Shown: positions 34,600-47,004, numbered from the stretch's first letter. The stretch is 64,000 bases of DNA from Erinaceus europaeus (GCF_950295315.1 NC_080164.1:54095451-54159450); one strand, 5' to 3'. A program made the numbers and translations. Notes: generated from the sequence alone by a model not told the origin.

Positions 34600-36365
34600 C
34601 TTGTATGATACAGAAAATCCTAACAATGGGATTTTCAAAGTAAACCCAATTTCCAAATAACTTGGTTATAATAATAACTATCTATTGCCTTCTTAAACCC
34701 TAAGACAGCAGGAACCTCCCCATTCTCTATAAAACCCATATTTCTCCTAGTCCTGGAACATAAGTAACAGGAATGATATTTCAGCAGGCTTCTCTCAACC
34801 CATACTAATTGATATTTTATCTACTGATTTCAACCCAATCAATGTAACCAGTACCACCTCCACATATTTCACTTCAAACTGTGTCCACAGATGACAGGCC
34901 TTCAATGTCAATCCTTCAGCTCCGGTACTCTGGTGAGACCTTTCCTAGCCCATAGGACTACTTAATTCCATTTCAGGTGGCACACTTCCTAACAAAGCCT
35001 GGTCCTAGATATGGATCAGGGCCCAAGAGATAGAGCACATGTGCACATGTATCCATAAGTTAGGGAAAATATATACCTTAAAGTGAAAGTTCACGATAGT
35101 TTGCAGTGATCCAGTAAGTGCAGCAAGCAAGTAGGAAGGCCTCAAAAGACACCATAAAGTGCCTAATCAAATAGTTTCTACATAGATCTAGATATCCTCC
35201 TCACCTACTTCCTATTTCACTTACCTCACTCACTCCAAGTGGTTAACCTAGCCAGACAAAGTAAGGACTATAAAAGCTGGATAAGGACAAGAGACTGGCA
35301 TATTTTAATGATGGCTATTTTGGTTACTGCCAGGCCACCTCATCTCCTGGTGCCCTAGTCAGGGAATCCTGGGATTCCCACACAGACATGATGGGCCTAG
35401 ACCTCTAACAGATCTTTGTCTCCTCTATCATCTTCATCAGGAACAACATAATGGACCCCTTTGTGGGCCCCTATAAGACCTTGCCCTCATTGTGGATTAA
35501 CAATGGTAGGGACTACCACATTCTCTGAGGGGAGGTTGGGCCAAAATACTCTACCACTAGAGGAAGATGAGTCCAGGAATGAATGCAGCCTAGAATGTCC
35601 CTAGATAATGACCATAAAATTCAAGCTCAGACCTACAGGGATGCAGAGGTTACACAGACTCCCGCACTGAATATAGGCCCTAGATCAATTTGATGGGGTT
35701 ATAGTTAACAGTATTTATATACTTTTCCCATATTTGGGGGGTACTCTCTGCCCTGATCCAGCTTTCTAGTCTTATTTCCAACTCTACACCCCCAGACAAT
35801 ACCTTGGGTCCACATGCATGTTAGCTATTGGGTTCAGGCAAAAATTAGTACAGTCATGGACCCCTTGGAATATACCTAAAATAGACTTCCTAGTTCTTTC
35901 CAAAATGGAGACCCCAAATCTTATTTGCTATATTCTTACCTTTCAGTTCCTGATTATTAAACATTTTTTTCTGCTTTATATTTTAAAGCATTTTCAGACA
36001 CCAAGTTGCAGGCACTACCATGACACCAAAATGACTTCCCCGGGCAGACAACCTTACCAAAGTATCCTGGAATCTCACCTCTCCAGAGCCCAACCCCACT
36101 AAGGAAAGATAGAAACAGTCTGGGAATATGGACTGACCTGACAATGCCCATGTTCAGTGGAGAAGTAATTACAGAAGCTAGACCTTCCACCTTCTGCACC
36201 CCATAATAATCCTGGGTCCATGCTCCCAGAAAGATAAAGAATAGGAAAGCTTTCAAGGGAAGGGATGGGATATGGAAGTCTGGTAGTGGGAATTGTGTGG
36301 AATTTTACCCTTCTTATCCTGTGGTCCTGTTGATATTTTTTATTTTATAAATAAATTTCAAACAA
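34600..36365 (+). mobile_element. Family R, longest copy (about 1.75 kb)
   Basis: It begins near gaaaatcctaacaatggg and shares its 5' part with 50.2-50.4 kb (ctaagacagcaggaacct). It has a middle of about 0.85 kb (35120-35980) missing from the short form and ends in the common 3' domain and AATAAATTTCAAACAAAG. It is more diverged than the 3.1 and 50.2 kb copies. Several stops in all frames; no recognisable protein. Confidence 0.82.
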
Positions 36366-36426
36366 AGAAAAAAAGAGTCTTATAAATCAACATTTTCTCA
36401 ATAAAGTTATACAAAAAATATAAGTG

Positions 36427-36758
36427 TAGGGGGGTTGGGCGGTAGTGCAGCAGGTTAAGTGCACATGGCGCAGAGTGCAAGGACTGGGTAAGGATCCCAG
36501 TTCGAGCCCCTGGCTCCCCACCTGAAGTGGGGTCCCTTCACAGTCAGTGAAATAGGTTTACAGGTGTCTGTCTTTCTCTCCCCTTCTTTGTCTTCCCCTC
36601 CTTTCTTGATTTCTCTCTGTCCTATCCAACAACAACAGGGGCAACAACAGGGGCAATAAAATGGGAAAAATGGCCTCCAGGAGCGGTAGATTCATAGTGC
36701 TGGCACTGAGCCCCAATGATAACCCTGGAGGCAAATGTGTGTGTGTGTGTGTGTGTGT
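36427..36758 (+). mobile_element. SINE-A with TG-repeat tail
   Basis: Head gggttgggcggtagtgcagc, 3' module ccaggagcggtagattcata. In place of the usual A-run the tail after ggaggcaaa is a (TG)11 tract at 36736-36758. Confidence 0.93.
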
Positions 36759-37361
36759 AAATTTTTCTTTTATATTCTAATAGCAAATGTAGCTATGAAA
36801 AAGAAAGAACACAAAATTCAGATGTAAAGAAAGGAGTGGAACCAAGATAGCCAAATAGGGAGGGCCTTGTTTAGCTCTTCATAAAATAACAGCAAGAGTA
36901 CAACAATGCATAATACTTATGTACAAAAATGAAACCTGAAATACAGAGGAACAAGCTTCCACAGCAAAGGACAAAAGTTCAGCACCTCAGTGAAGATACA
37001 GCAAGACACCCTTCTCCAAGATGGAAACATCCCGATACAACAAAAAGTTGAAATTGAGAAGAGATCTCTTAAGGTGCAAACTTTAATCTGGGAAGCAGAG
37101 AGACAAGCTATTTACTCTACAGCAATGGGAGGTAAGAAACTAAATGTTTCACAGGGTGGGGGAGGGGAGATGGTCTTTTGGTGGCGGAAAAGGTGTTTAT
37201 GTACACTCCTATTAATTTGTAGTCATATAAATCACTATTTAATTAATATGAGAGGGGAAAATTGCTTGAATGTCTCAAGCTCTTTAATACACAGAAAAAA
37301 AAAGAAAAGAAAAGAAACTAAATGCTTTGAACAAGTTGGGAGCCCCAGCAGTAGCCATTCT

Positions 37362-37675
37362 TTTTTTTTTTTTTTACTGTTAAAATTTTAATTTTTTTAA
37401 ATTTTTTTTTTATTTAAGAAAGGATTAATTAACAAAACCATAGGGTAGGAGGGGTACAACTCCACACAATTCCCATCACCCAATCTCCATATCCCACCCC
37501 CTCCCCTGATAGCTTTCCCATTCTCTATCCCTCTGGGAGCATGGACCCAGGGTCATTGAGGGTTGCAGAAGGTAGAAGGTCTGGCTTCTGTAATTGCTTC
37601 CCCGCTGAACATGGGTGTTGATTGGTCGGTCCATACTCCCAGTCTGCCTCTCTCTTTCCCTAGTAGGGTGTGTCT
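37362..37675 (-). mobile_element. 5'-truncated family R with 16-bp TSD
   Basis: Flanks cagcagtagccattct at 37346-37361 and 37676-37691 are identical. The insert starts with a T-run (the A-tail in reverse) and ends inside the element, so it is 5'-truncated. It is close in sequence to the 3.1 and 50.2 kb copies. Confidence 0.93.
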
Positions 37676-37837
37676 CAGCAGTAGCCATTCTAATGACCTC
37701 TACAACAGTGCTAAGAATCGGCTGGTGGAGACCATACTGGATTTCATCTCCATTGTAAAAGACACTGAGGGCCTATTCTAAGAGGAGAGTTCTACCACTC
37801 CTATCTAGCAGCACATTTAGCTAGGAACTGGAAAAAT

Positions 37838-38100
37838 AACTTGTTGTTGTTGTTGCCATCAGGGCTTTGTTGGGGCTCTGTGCCTGCATGATTCAATCAT
37901 TCCTAGACTTTTTTTTCTTTTCAGATAGCAGGTGTAAAAGAGGGAGAGAAAGGAAAGAATTGAGACACCACATATCACTACCTCACCACTTGTGAAGATT
38001 CCCCTTTACATGATGCTCTCATGTGGCAGCCAGGGACTCAAACCCATAGTTTGAGTTATAGTTCATGGTAAAGTGTGCACTCTTCTAAACTGGGCCCTGG
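37838..38100 (-). mobile_element. Old SINE-A
   Basis: Reverse order of A-type words: ttgttgttgttgccatcagg, ggggctctgtgcctgcatga, cctcaccacttgtgaagatt. Confidence 0.75.
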
Positions 38101-38870
38101 CACTGAAAATCATTTCTACAAGAATGCTGACTCCCAGCAGATCTGTTCTTCACTAGTTCACATCCAACTGCTAGTAAACAAACTGTACCCTTACAGCTAC
38201 CAAACAACCTGTGAACCTCCCAAAATGCAGCCAGCCAACAAGGGAGTCCCACAATTTGCCCTTCTTCCTTGTTGATCACAGCCTGACAAGTTTGTTCCTT
38301 GTCAGTTCCTATGTGTGTATGTTGTCACCACTTAGGACTAAGAGCCCCACCTCCTTTCAGACACAACCTTTTCTAATGGCAATCTGTGGATGCTGAGCAC
38401 TTGCAACCTTCAATCCCTGGTCACTACCCAGGCTGGCTCAACCTCAGTGTTATAGCTTCTGCCAGGCACTTGTAACCAATAACCTTTCGTTGCTGTCCAA
38501 GGGTTATGGCCCTGGCCAATGTACTAATGTAGCACCAAACATAAGAAGCAAGCAGATGAAATTGCCCAGACCGATGGATCAACCTTAAGAAAACCCAAAT
38601 ACATCAGAACTACATAAACTTCCTATAAAAGACGTCAAAACAATGGTTGTAAGGTTACTCATTGAACTGAGAAGTTCAATGAAAGGATATTCCAGCAAAC
38701 TCAGAGAGTGTATGAAAAGGGTCCTGGCAGAAGTCACAAAGATAAAAAAAAAAATAGAGTAGTTGATCAAAATTTATATACAGTAGAGGACTCTGCCAGC
38801 AGAAAGGCAGAAGTCAAAGGTCAAAATGATAAGTTTGAGGCTAAGTAGAGGAAACCATAAATTAAAAACA

Positions 38871-38932
38871 GTAGCTTTTCCTCTCCTAGGGATTTACCCA
38901 AGTAGCATTTCCTCTCCTAGGGATTTACCCAA
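38871..38932 (+). repeat. 31-bp tandem duplication inside L1
   Basis: Units 38871-38901 and 38902-38932 differ at one base (gtagct versus gtagca) and share ctctcctagggatttaccca. The corresponding sequence occurs once in other L1 copies (34.2 kb), so the duplication is local. Confidence 0.9.
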
Positions 38933-38999
38933 AGGAAATAGAAACACCTATCAGAAGACATCTGTGTATACTTATGCTCATAGCAGCAGTTTTTGTTTT

Positions 39000-39156
39000 T
39001 TTTTAAGAATTTGTTTATTTATTCATGAGAAAGATAGGCAAAGAGAGAACGAACACCACTCTGGCACATGTGCTGCGGGGGATTGAACTAAGGAAGGACC
39101 TCATAGTTGAGAATCTAATGCTTTATTAACTGTGCTACATCCCAGATAACTAGCAG
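39000..39156 (-). mobile_element. SINE-C inside L1
   Basis: The plus strand reads aagaatttgtttatttattc, cacatgtgctgcgggggatt, gtgctacatcccagat. The L1 word agcagcagttttt/agcagcacagttttt flanks it. Confidence 0.88.
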
Positions 39157-39234
39157 CACAGTTTTTAATCACCAGAACCTAGAAGCAACCCAAATGTCCA
39201 ACATGAGATTAGTGGCTAAAAAGATTGTGAGATA

Positions 39235-39577
39235 GGGAGTCGGGCGATAGTGCAGCAGGTTAAGGGCACATGGCACAAAGCACAAGGGCTGGCATAAGGT
39301 TCCCGGCTTGAGCCCGCAGTTCCCCACATGCAGGAGGTCGCTTCACAAGTGGTGAAGCAGGTCTGCAGGTGTCTTTCTCTCCTTCTCTCCTTCTCTCTGT
39401 CTTCTCCTCCTTTCTCCATTTCTCTCTGTCCTATCCAACAACAACAACAGCTATGACAACAATAACTACAACAAGCACAACAACAAGGGCAACAAAATGG
39501 GAAAAATAGCCTCCAGGAGCAGTGGGTTCGTAGAGCAGGCACCGAGCCCCAGCAATAACCCTGGAGGCAAAAAAAAA
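39235..39577 (+). mobile_element. SINE-A inside L1 with 15-bp TSD
   Basis: Head gggagtcgggcgatagtgca, long 3' form. Flanking aaagattgtgagata occurs at about 39220-39234 and 39578-39592. Confidence 0.94.
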
Positions 39578-39636
39578 AAGATTGTGAGATATATATATCT
39601 ATATATATATATCCAGCTGTTATAAATGATGAAATA

Positions 39637-39838
39637 GGGGACAGGTGATGGTGCACCTGGTTGAATGCACATGTTATAGTGTGCAAGGACCCGGGTTCAA
39701 GTCCCTGGTACCCATCTGTAGGGGGAAAGCTTCACAAGTGGTGAATTTGTGCTGCAGGTGTCTGTCTCTCTTTCCCTGTCTTCCCCTTCCCTTTCAATTT
39801 CTGGCTGAATCTATCCAATAAATAAATAAAGGAAAAAG
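39637..39838 (+). mobile_element. SINE-B inside L1
   Basis: ggggacaggtgatggtgcac, cccgggttcaagtccctggt, tatccaataaataaataaag. Flanked by gatgaa on both sides. Confidence 0.93.
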
Positions 39839-39960
39839 ATGATGAAGTCTCCTTTGCATTCTCTTTGGTGAAACTTGAGGACATAATGTTTAGTGAGATA
39901 AGGCAAAAAGAGAAGGACACATATCAAATTATCTCACTTAATATTGTGAACTATTGTATT

Positions 39961-41399
39961 TGATAACAAACATAGCAGTCAAGGAAAAAATTTATATGCT
40001 CTCAATACAATTTAGGCAAAACTTTATTGCTATCTAGTATCATTCATTACCCCAGGGACTAAAGAATTTCAAATTAAATAGTGCACTCAATCTCACTTCT
40101 CTTCCATTAATTCAGTAATTTCCAAGAATATAACACCATAATTTTTATGGACTCAGGATCTTATAATTACTAAGAATTCACTTACTCTCAACCCTCATAT
40201 CTACCTTTCATACTATATACTTGCTGAGTCTTTTCTTGTTGTTGTTTGTTTTGGCATGCTAGAAATTACTGTTTTTGTTTTGTTTTGTTTTTAGAACCTC
40301 ACTCCTGCTACAAAGCAGCATATATGTCCAACTGACCACCACGCAAGAAGAAAATATCCACAATGCTTCTGTCCCTCTCAGAATAATCCTGAGTGTACTC
40401 AAGTCTTGATTTATCACCTCCTTCCATCCCACTTAATCTGTATGTAATAATATTGTGAATGTAAGTTACTCTGATTATCCTGTCCACTTGGGTGAAAACC
40501 CAAGTACTGACCACAAAAGATCATAGATGTTTTACATAACAGAAGATCCAAATTTTAAAATAATCTTGGGGGTCGGGCGATGGCACAGTGGGTTAAGCAC
40601 ATGTGGCGCAAAGCGCAAGGACCAGCGTAAGGATCCCGGTTCAAGCCCTCAGCTCCCCACCTGCAGGGGAGTCGCTTCACAGGCAGTGAAGCAGGTCTGC
40701 AGATGTCTATCTTTCTCTCCCCCTCTCTGTCTTCCCCTCCTCTGTCCATTTCTCTCTGTCCTATCCAACAACGAACAACATCAACAATGGTAATAATAAT
40801 AACCACAATGAGGCTACAACAACAAGGGCAACAAAAAAATGGCCTCCAGGAGTGGTGGATTCATGGTGCAGGCACCGAGCCCAGCAATAACCCTGGAGGA
40901 AAAAAAAAAAATCTCTATTTTGCTTTTTAAATATTGTCAAGCCTACTTTGAAGCTAAATTACAAAGAAAGAAGAGGGAGAATACCATCCAAAAAGTTTTT
41001 ATCTTCTCTACCAAGGCTATTTTGAAGTTATAAAAATTATTTTCAGTGAAGTACTTTTTCTAATCACTATTCCAGAACCCCCCCATAAAATATTCTAGTT
41101 TATGAAATGCAACCACAGACTTGACTTATTACCATTTTCGATGATAAAATCTTAGCTATTTGCAGTAAAAATTGTCAGAGGTATTACTGTAGGGTTTAAC
41201 TACTAACAATTTATTTGAGCCTTAGTCATAGTAATAAGGTTTACTCCAAATAATAATGCTGTAGTTTTTTGCACTGAGTTTTCCAGTTGCCATAACAGCT
41301 ACATAATAATATTGACAGGTTTTAACCATTAATGGTATTGCTTAAACCCACAGCAGAATAATTACTCCTGATTACAGTAATTTTCATGGTTATAAAAAA
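39961..41399. other. Intergenic, unique except one SINE-A
   Basis: Nothing beyond the SINE-A at 40568-40910. Confidence 0.55.
40568..40910 (+). mobile_element. SINE-A, well preserved long form
   Basis: ggggtcgggcgatggcacag, ccccacctgcaggggagtcg, GAGGCTACAACAACAAGGGC, ccaggagtggtggattcatg and a final A-run. Confidence 0.95.
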
Positions 41400-42070
41400 A
41401 AACAACTCAGATGGGGTTTACAGTTAATGGTATTTATATACTTTCCCCATATTTGGAAACTGTTCTCTAAGCTTTCTAGTCTTATTTCCAACTCTGACAC
41501 CAACTTCCCAGACAATGCCTTTAGCCCACCTAAATGTTAGCTGTCAGGCTCAAGCAAAAACTAGTAAAGCCATGAGCTTCTTGGAATATACCTAAAATAG
41601 ACTTCCTAGCTTCTTCCAAAATGGAGACCCCCCAAATCTTATTTGCTATATTCTTACCTTTAGGTTCCTGATTATTAAACATTTTTTTCTTAATATCTTA
41701 ATTCTTTTCAGCCACCAAGTTGCAGATCCTACCATGATGCCAACCTGACTCCCTTGGGCAGACAGCCTCACCAAAGTACCCTGGAACTCCACCTCTCCAG
41801 AGCCCTGCCCCACTAGGGAAAGATAGAAATAGGCTGGGAGTATGGACTGACCTGCCAATGCCCACGTTCAGTGGAGAAGCAATTACAGAAGCCGGACCTT
41901 CCACCTTCTGCACCCTATAATGACCCTATAATGACTCCCAGAGGGATAAAGAATAGGAAAGCTTCCAGTGGAAAGGATGGGATGCTGAACTTTGGTAGTG
42001 GGAATTGTGTGGAATTATACCACTCTTATCCAATGGACTTGGCAATCATAATTAATGAAAAAAACCTGGA
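41400..42070 (+). mobile_element. Family R, 5'-truncated long form
   Basis: Aligns with 35695-36365 (gggtttacagttaatggtat, ccaaaatggagacccccc, then the 3' domain). It tracks the older 34.6 kb copy rather than the young ones, with small deletions near 41930. Confidence 0.83.
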
Positions 42071-42091
42071 AAAATGATTTTTAAAATGTTG

Positions 42092-42240
42092 AGGGGCAGG
42101 GTTGATAGCATAATGGTTATGCAAACAGACTCTCATGCCTGAGCTTCCAAGGTCTCAGTTTCAGTTCCCCACACACCAGAAGAAGAAGGGAAAGGAGAAG
42201 AAAGAGGAGGAGGAGAAGGAAAAGAAGAAGAAGGGAAAGT
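42092..42240 (+). mobile_element. SINE-D with GAA-rich tail
   Basis: ggcagggttgatagcataat, agactctcatgcctgagctt; after accagaagaag the tail is an AGAAGG/GAGGAG purine run instead of poly(A). Confidence 0.85.
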
Positions 42241-43435
42241 GTTGAGTTAAAATAATATATAGCACAACTGAATGTCTCAAGGAATTTTAAATATATTTCA
42301 GACAAAGAAAAATATGTGTAAATAATAAAAAATGCTAACATATGTAACAGCTTATAAAATGTTATAAGAGAAGTCTAAGACAAAATAGACATAATAAAGA
42401 CATTACTTAGTAGTCTGAAGAGACTCAAGTCAGTTATGGTGAAACAAATAAGGCACAGCATGAGGCTGAAGTTGGGAGAAGTGAGTAAATGCAGCTCCAC
42501 CTGTAAGAACTCCATCATTTAGTAATGGTAGCATCTAGGAATTCACATACTTTTTCTGGATGAGGAAATAATACTTAAAAGTATAAAATACTGAAGTGAA
42601 GAATATATATATATATACATATATATATTTAAGTCAAATCAAACACACAATTTCTAGGATGACATAAATAGAATGACTAGGAAATATAAGCAATTTCCTC
42701 TTGGATTTGTAGCTATATAAGGATGAGCATTCTGTTGTTAGTGACTTCTACTATAGAAAGTCCACCTAGGAGGCTAAAACTGAGGGATGAGGGAACCAAG
42801 AAATGAACTGAGAGAAACAATTTATTCATTTGCCTCATCTGTGATATGGGGAAGTGATACTTTGCCACCCAGAGATGAGGGTTGGAAGAAACAAGCTCTT
42901 AATGATCCTGAATCCATGTTCCAGAGGGATAAAGAATAAAAAAGTTTTCAGGGGAGGGGATGGGAAATGGAACTCTGGTGGTAGGACATGTGTGGAACTA
43001 TACCCCTCTTATCCTATGGTCTTGTTGATATTTTTATTTTTTTATAAATAAAAAATTAAAAAAAAACAAACAGCAACAAAAAAAAAGATAAAAAGAACCC
43101 TTCTTACTCTAATTCTGTTTTTTTTCAACTGCTGGTCATTAATAAATGGTTGTATGTATGTGAAATTAAAAAAGAAGCATTTTGAATTTCCTGACAATTA
43201 TTTTGTTCTGATAATCTAGGAAGCTTGGACTTTTTCTACAAATTGGTACTGTTTTTTACTATTCTTGTTTAACTTTAATTTTCTAATTGATCCTAAATTG
43301 AAAGTTCACAATCACAACTCCCAACAGAGAATATGAAGACAAAATGGGGTCTGTTCAGGAATGGAAAATATTCTCCCTAAATGAACCAAAAATCTAACTC
43401 AATTGATTATACTCAGTCTTTTTTCCCCCTTTTTC
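42240..43435. other. Mostly unique intergenic sequence
   Basis: Contains the family R fragment at 42890 and an AT tract near 42606-42628; otherwise nothing. Confidence 0.55.
42890..43060 (+). mobile_element. Family R 3'-end fragment
   Basis: Short copy of the terminal domain (ccagagggataaagaataaa, gggaggacatgtgtgg-like tract) ending in an A-rich tail with ATAAATAAAAAATTAAAAA. Confidence 0.8.
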
Positions 43436-43485
43436 CTTCTTTCTTTCTTTCTTTCTTTCTTTCCTTCTTTCTTTCCTTCTTTCCT

Positions 43486-43537
<52 letters not shown>

Positions 43538-43560
43538 TCCTTCTTTCTTTCTTTCTTTCT
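43436..43560 (+). repeat. (TTTC)n/(TTCC) microsatellite
   Basis: About 125 bases of TTTC units with occasional TTCC. It borders a reversed SINE-D tail. The long Phe/Leu/Ser and Lys/Glu/Arg frames across it are artefacts of the repeat. Confidence 0.98.
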
Positions 43561-43672
43561 TACCAGAGCATGCCTCAGCTCTGGCTAATGGTGTTGCTGG
43601 GGAATGAATCTGGGAGCTCAGAGCCTCAGGCATGAAAGTAATTTGCATTAACTATTCCACAGTCTCCCTATC
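43561..43672 (-). mobile_element. SINE-D next to a TTTC tract
   Basis: The plus strand reads ccagagcatgcctcagctct, ggaatgaatctgggagctca and attccacagtctccctatcc. Its reversed tail has expanded into the TTTC repeat at 43436-43560. Confidence 0.85.
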
Positions 43673-44051
43673 CCATACACACTTCTAAGGGGAGAGTAAC
43701 TATAATCAATTTCAACCATTTTGTAAACTATTATACAATGAATTATAAATAAAGGAAAGAAACATTTGGAGAACCCTTTATAGCAATAGAAGATGTTATT
43801 TATAACTTCAATGACAGCCCAGGCAACAGAGTTCAATCTCCATCAGTATAAATTGCTGAACTTGTCTGAACCCTATTCAGGAAAAAAAAAAATCTATGAT
43901 TTACAATAATTTTGTTAATGATTTGTTAAATTTGAAAGTACAAAAACAACTATAGGCAAAAGATAAACAAAAACAGATGATGGGTCATCAATCCAAATGA
44001 GAAAATAGATGTACAATTTTTTGTCTTTTATTATTTATTAAACTTGTTTAT

Positions 44052-44300
44052 TGCCTCCAAGGTTATCTCTGGGGCTTGGTGCCTGCACCACGAATCCACT
44101 GCTCCTGTGGCCAGTTTTTCAGTTTTTTGGATAGCACAGAGAGAAACTGAGAGGAGGGCAAGATTGACAGACATCTGCAGACCTGCTTCATGGCATGTGA
44201 AGATAGTAGATAGGGAGCCGGGAGCTTGAAAGGAGATCCTTGCATGGGTCCTTATGCTTCATACTATGTGCGCTTAACCCAGTGAGCGAACGCCTGGCCA
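44052..44300 (-). mobile_element. SINE-A
   Basis: The plus strand reads ttgcctccaaggttatctct, ggtgcctgcaccacgaatcc, cttaacccagtgagcgaacg. Confidence 0.9.
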
Positions 44301-44309
44301 CCCAGAAGT

Positions 44310-44700
44310 CAATTTTGTGACCTTGTTTTTAGCAATAGTTTATAAGATGTGATTTTTCATTGAGGGTGCCTTTAAAATTTAGATAGAAAAGAGTTCTGCC
44401 AGTATTTTCCTCTTAAGTATTTAATAATTTCTGGTCTAACATTCAAGGGGTGTTGAAATCCCCTACGCTATTAATTTATTGCTATAGCCCTTTCAGTAGA
44501 TCTTTGATGTATTTAGATGACTTCTCATTGGGTGCATAGATGTTAATAATCCTTAAGACCTCTTGATTGACTCGTCTTTTGAGTCTTAAGTAATGTCCAC
44601 CCCTATCTTTTAAATTTTTCCTTGTTTTAAGGTCTGTCATGTCAGATTGAAAATAGCTGTTAAGGGTTTTCTTCTGAGGTGATAAAAACACTCTAAAATT
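44310..44700 (-). mobile_element. L1 ORF2 endonuclease-region fragment
   Basis: The minus strand encodes INIYAPNEKSSKYIKDLL, the conserved NIYAPN segment of L1 ORF2 endonuclease. It is the only 5' ORF2 piece in the window; the other L1 fragments are 3' ends. A SINE-A follows at 44713. Confidence 0.85.
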
Positions 44701-44712
44701 ACATAAAAGTGA

Positions 44713-45045
44713 AGGGGCCGGGCAGTAGTGCAGTGGTTTAAGCGCACATGGCGCCAAGTGCAATGACTGGCGGAAGGGTCCGGGTTTGAGCTCCTGGCTC
44801 CCCACCTGCAGGGGGTGGGGGTGGCTTCACAAGCAGTGAAGCATGTCTGCAGGTGTCTTTCTCTCCCCTTCTCTGTCTTCCTCTCCTCTCACAATTTCTC
44901 TGTCCTATCCAATAACAACAACAGCAATGGCAACAATAACAACAACAACAAGGGCAACAAAATGGGAAAAATGGCCTCCAGGAGCAGTGGATGCATAGTG
45001 CAGGAACTGAGCCCCAGCGATAACCCTGGAGGCACAAAAAAAAAT
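44713..45045 (+). mobile_element. SINE-A inside L1
   Basis: ggggccgggcagtagtgcag, core ccccacctgcagggggtggg with a small G expansion, tail CAACAACAACAAGGGCAACA and A-run. Confidence 0.94.
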
Positions 45046-45187
45046 TATATCAAAGTGAGGTTGCACAACTTGGTGAATATACTTAAAAAGTACTTAATTG
45101 TACACTTTTGAGGATCACATAAAGGATAACCTGAATTATATGAAAATTGTATCTCCTAAGTCATTAAGAAAAATGCAGAAAGTCCTC

Positions 45188-45458
45188 CGGGGTCCGGATG
45201 GTAGCGAACCAGGTTAAGCGCTCATAGTAAGAAGCTCAAGAATCCAGGTTCAAGACCCTGTTCCCCACCTGCAAGGGGGTTGCTTCACAAGTAGTGAAGG
45301 AGGTCGGCAGGTGAGTATCTTTCTCTCCCCCACTTTATCTTTCCCACTCCCTCAATTTCTCTCTACCCTACCCAATAAATAATGGGGGAAAAAAAGTCTG
45401 CCAGAAACAGTGGATTCGTAGTGCCAGCACTGAGCCCCAGTGATAACCCGGGAGACAA
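45188..45458 (+). mobile_element. SINE-A, diverged
   Basis: ggggtccggatggtagcgaa, gttccccacctgcaaggggg, and the 3' module ccagaaacagtggattcgta. Confidence 0.9.
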
Positions 45459-45459
45459 G

Positions 45460-46670
45460 AGAGAGAGACTACAGGACCAAACCTATGTTCAGTGTGGTAG
45501 GGGCTGAACTTGAACCTGAGTCATGCAGCACACTATCCAAGTGAGCTATTTTACCAGTCTTTTCAGTTGAGTCTTTTGAGTTCCAGTTTTTCGTGGGCCT
45601 CAATCCAAGTTTATAGGCAAATACTGTTAGCTACCTCTTAATATAGCATTCCCCTTTTCTTTTGTAGCAATAGGAACTATATATTTTTAGCCATTTCCAC
45701 TCAGTTAAGGATTTGTCAGACCCCTTTGCACCTAAATATGATTATTTGATTGGATGTTGTTAAGTCTTAAATGTTTGGGAAGGGAAGAAGTGCATATTTT
45801 CTTGTTCCTAAATCCTATTGTCAGGATATAGATAGGCTGATTAGAATTTTAGCAGTTCTCTTGGACTATGAAGATGAAGGATGGTGAAGAGGCAAGCTGT
45901 ATAGCACATAGATCCCTCAGAAAAACATGGAACTACACTGCCCTGAAAATTCTAACACTAGATTTGTATACTAATAAGAAATAATTACACAAGTAATAGT
46001 TTTTCTCTATTAGATATGAAAGCATCTAATTCTAACACTGAGCTTATGAAAAGCAAAAATGCCTTTGAGATTGGTTTAGAGAAGAGTGAAAATTAAAACC
46101 CTCTTTTTGGTTGAAACTTTCTAAGTTAACACAAGAGCATGTAAGAGCTCTTGATTGATCTTCCAAAAGTTTACTGACAATAACAGAAAGTAAATAAAAC
46201 TGTACTGGACTTTGTCATCACTGAACCTGCCTCTCTCTGGCACTTTCATATCAGTTGAGATTAGTCAGAAAATTTCAAATGCTGTGGATTTCAAATTTGA
46301 TTACTTTATAGGAGAGGGCAGATCTTTTCTTTTGAAATAGGTTTCCAGTGATGCTCTAATTCTTTTTTCAATCTCCTCTAGTTACCTAACCTTGATTGAA
46401 TCTATATGGTTAGTTAAGTATTTGCTTTAGGTGAATAAGGACATTTCTAGGTGGGTGACAAAAATTTTTAAAAAATACATTCTTGACTAGTAAAGCTTTC
46501 TACGACCTTATACTGGGCTAGCATTATTCATAATTTTATTCAGTAATAATTTGGAATTGTTAAATTTAATGTACCTATCTTGTCCTTAAAACTAGAATAT
46601 ATATACACACACATATATAGTTAACATTGGTTTACAATGTAAGTTTTTTAAAGCCACATTTTCTTATTTT
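45460..46670. other. Unique intergenic sequence
   Basis: Nothing recognised apart from short SINE-like words near 45480-45560 (gtaggggctgaacttgaacc). Confidence 0.55.
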
Positions 46671-46671
46671 C

Positions 46672-47004
46672 TTTTTTATTATATTTACTTCTGTATTGAA
46701 TAGAGAGTCAGAAATTGAGAAGGGAGGGGGAGAGAGAGAGGGAGAGAGACAGAGAGACACATGCAGCCCTGCTTCACCACTCGCAAAGCTTTCCCCCAGC
46801 AGGTGGGGACTGGGGGCTAGAAACTGGGTCCTTGTGCACTGTAACATGTGCACTCAACCAGGTGCGCCACCACCCAGACCTGTTTCACCACTTGTGAAGT
46901 GTCCCCCCCTGCAGGTGAGGAGTCAAGAACTTGAACCTGGATCCTTGTGCAGGTCCTTGTATTTCTACTATGTGCACTTAACCTGGTGCACCACTACCTG
47001 GCTC
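46672..47004 (-). mobile_element. SINE-B followed by a short SINE-A
   Basis: 46672-46870 is a B copy in reverse (ttctgtattgaatagagagt, caggtgcgccaccacccaga). 46876-47004 is a short A copy in reverse (ccccctgcaggtgaggagtc, cttaacctggtgcaccacta). Confidence 0.88.

Larger units (their letters stand above)
38870..39960 (+). mobile_element. L1 3' fragment split by three SINEs
   Basis: L1 pieces at 38870-38998, 39165-39234, 39592-39636 and 39840-39960 are collinear (gatttacccaaaggaaatag, gcaacccaaatgtccaac, ataatgtttagtgagataa). SINE-C (minus), SINE-A (plus) and SINE-B (plus) separate them. A 31-bp tandem duplication sits at 38871-38932. Confidence 0.85.

Noticed and set aside
43381..43648. Phe/Leu/Ser and Lys/Glu/Arg repetitive proteins
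   Set aside because: Read-through of a TTTC microsatellite on both strands.
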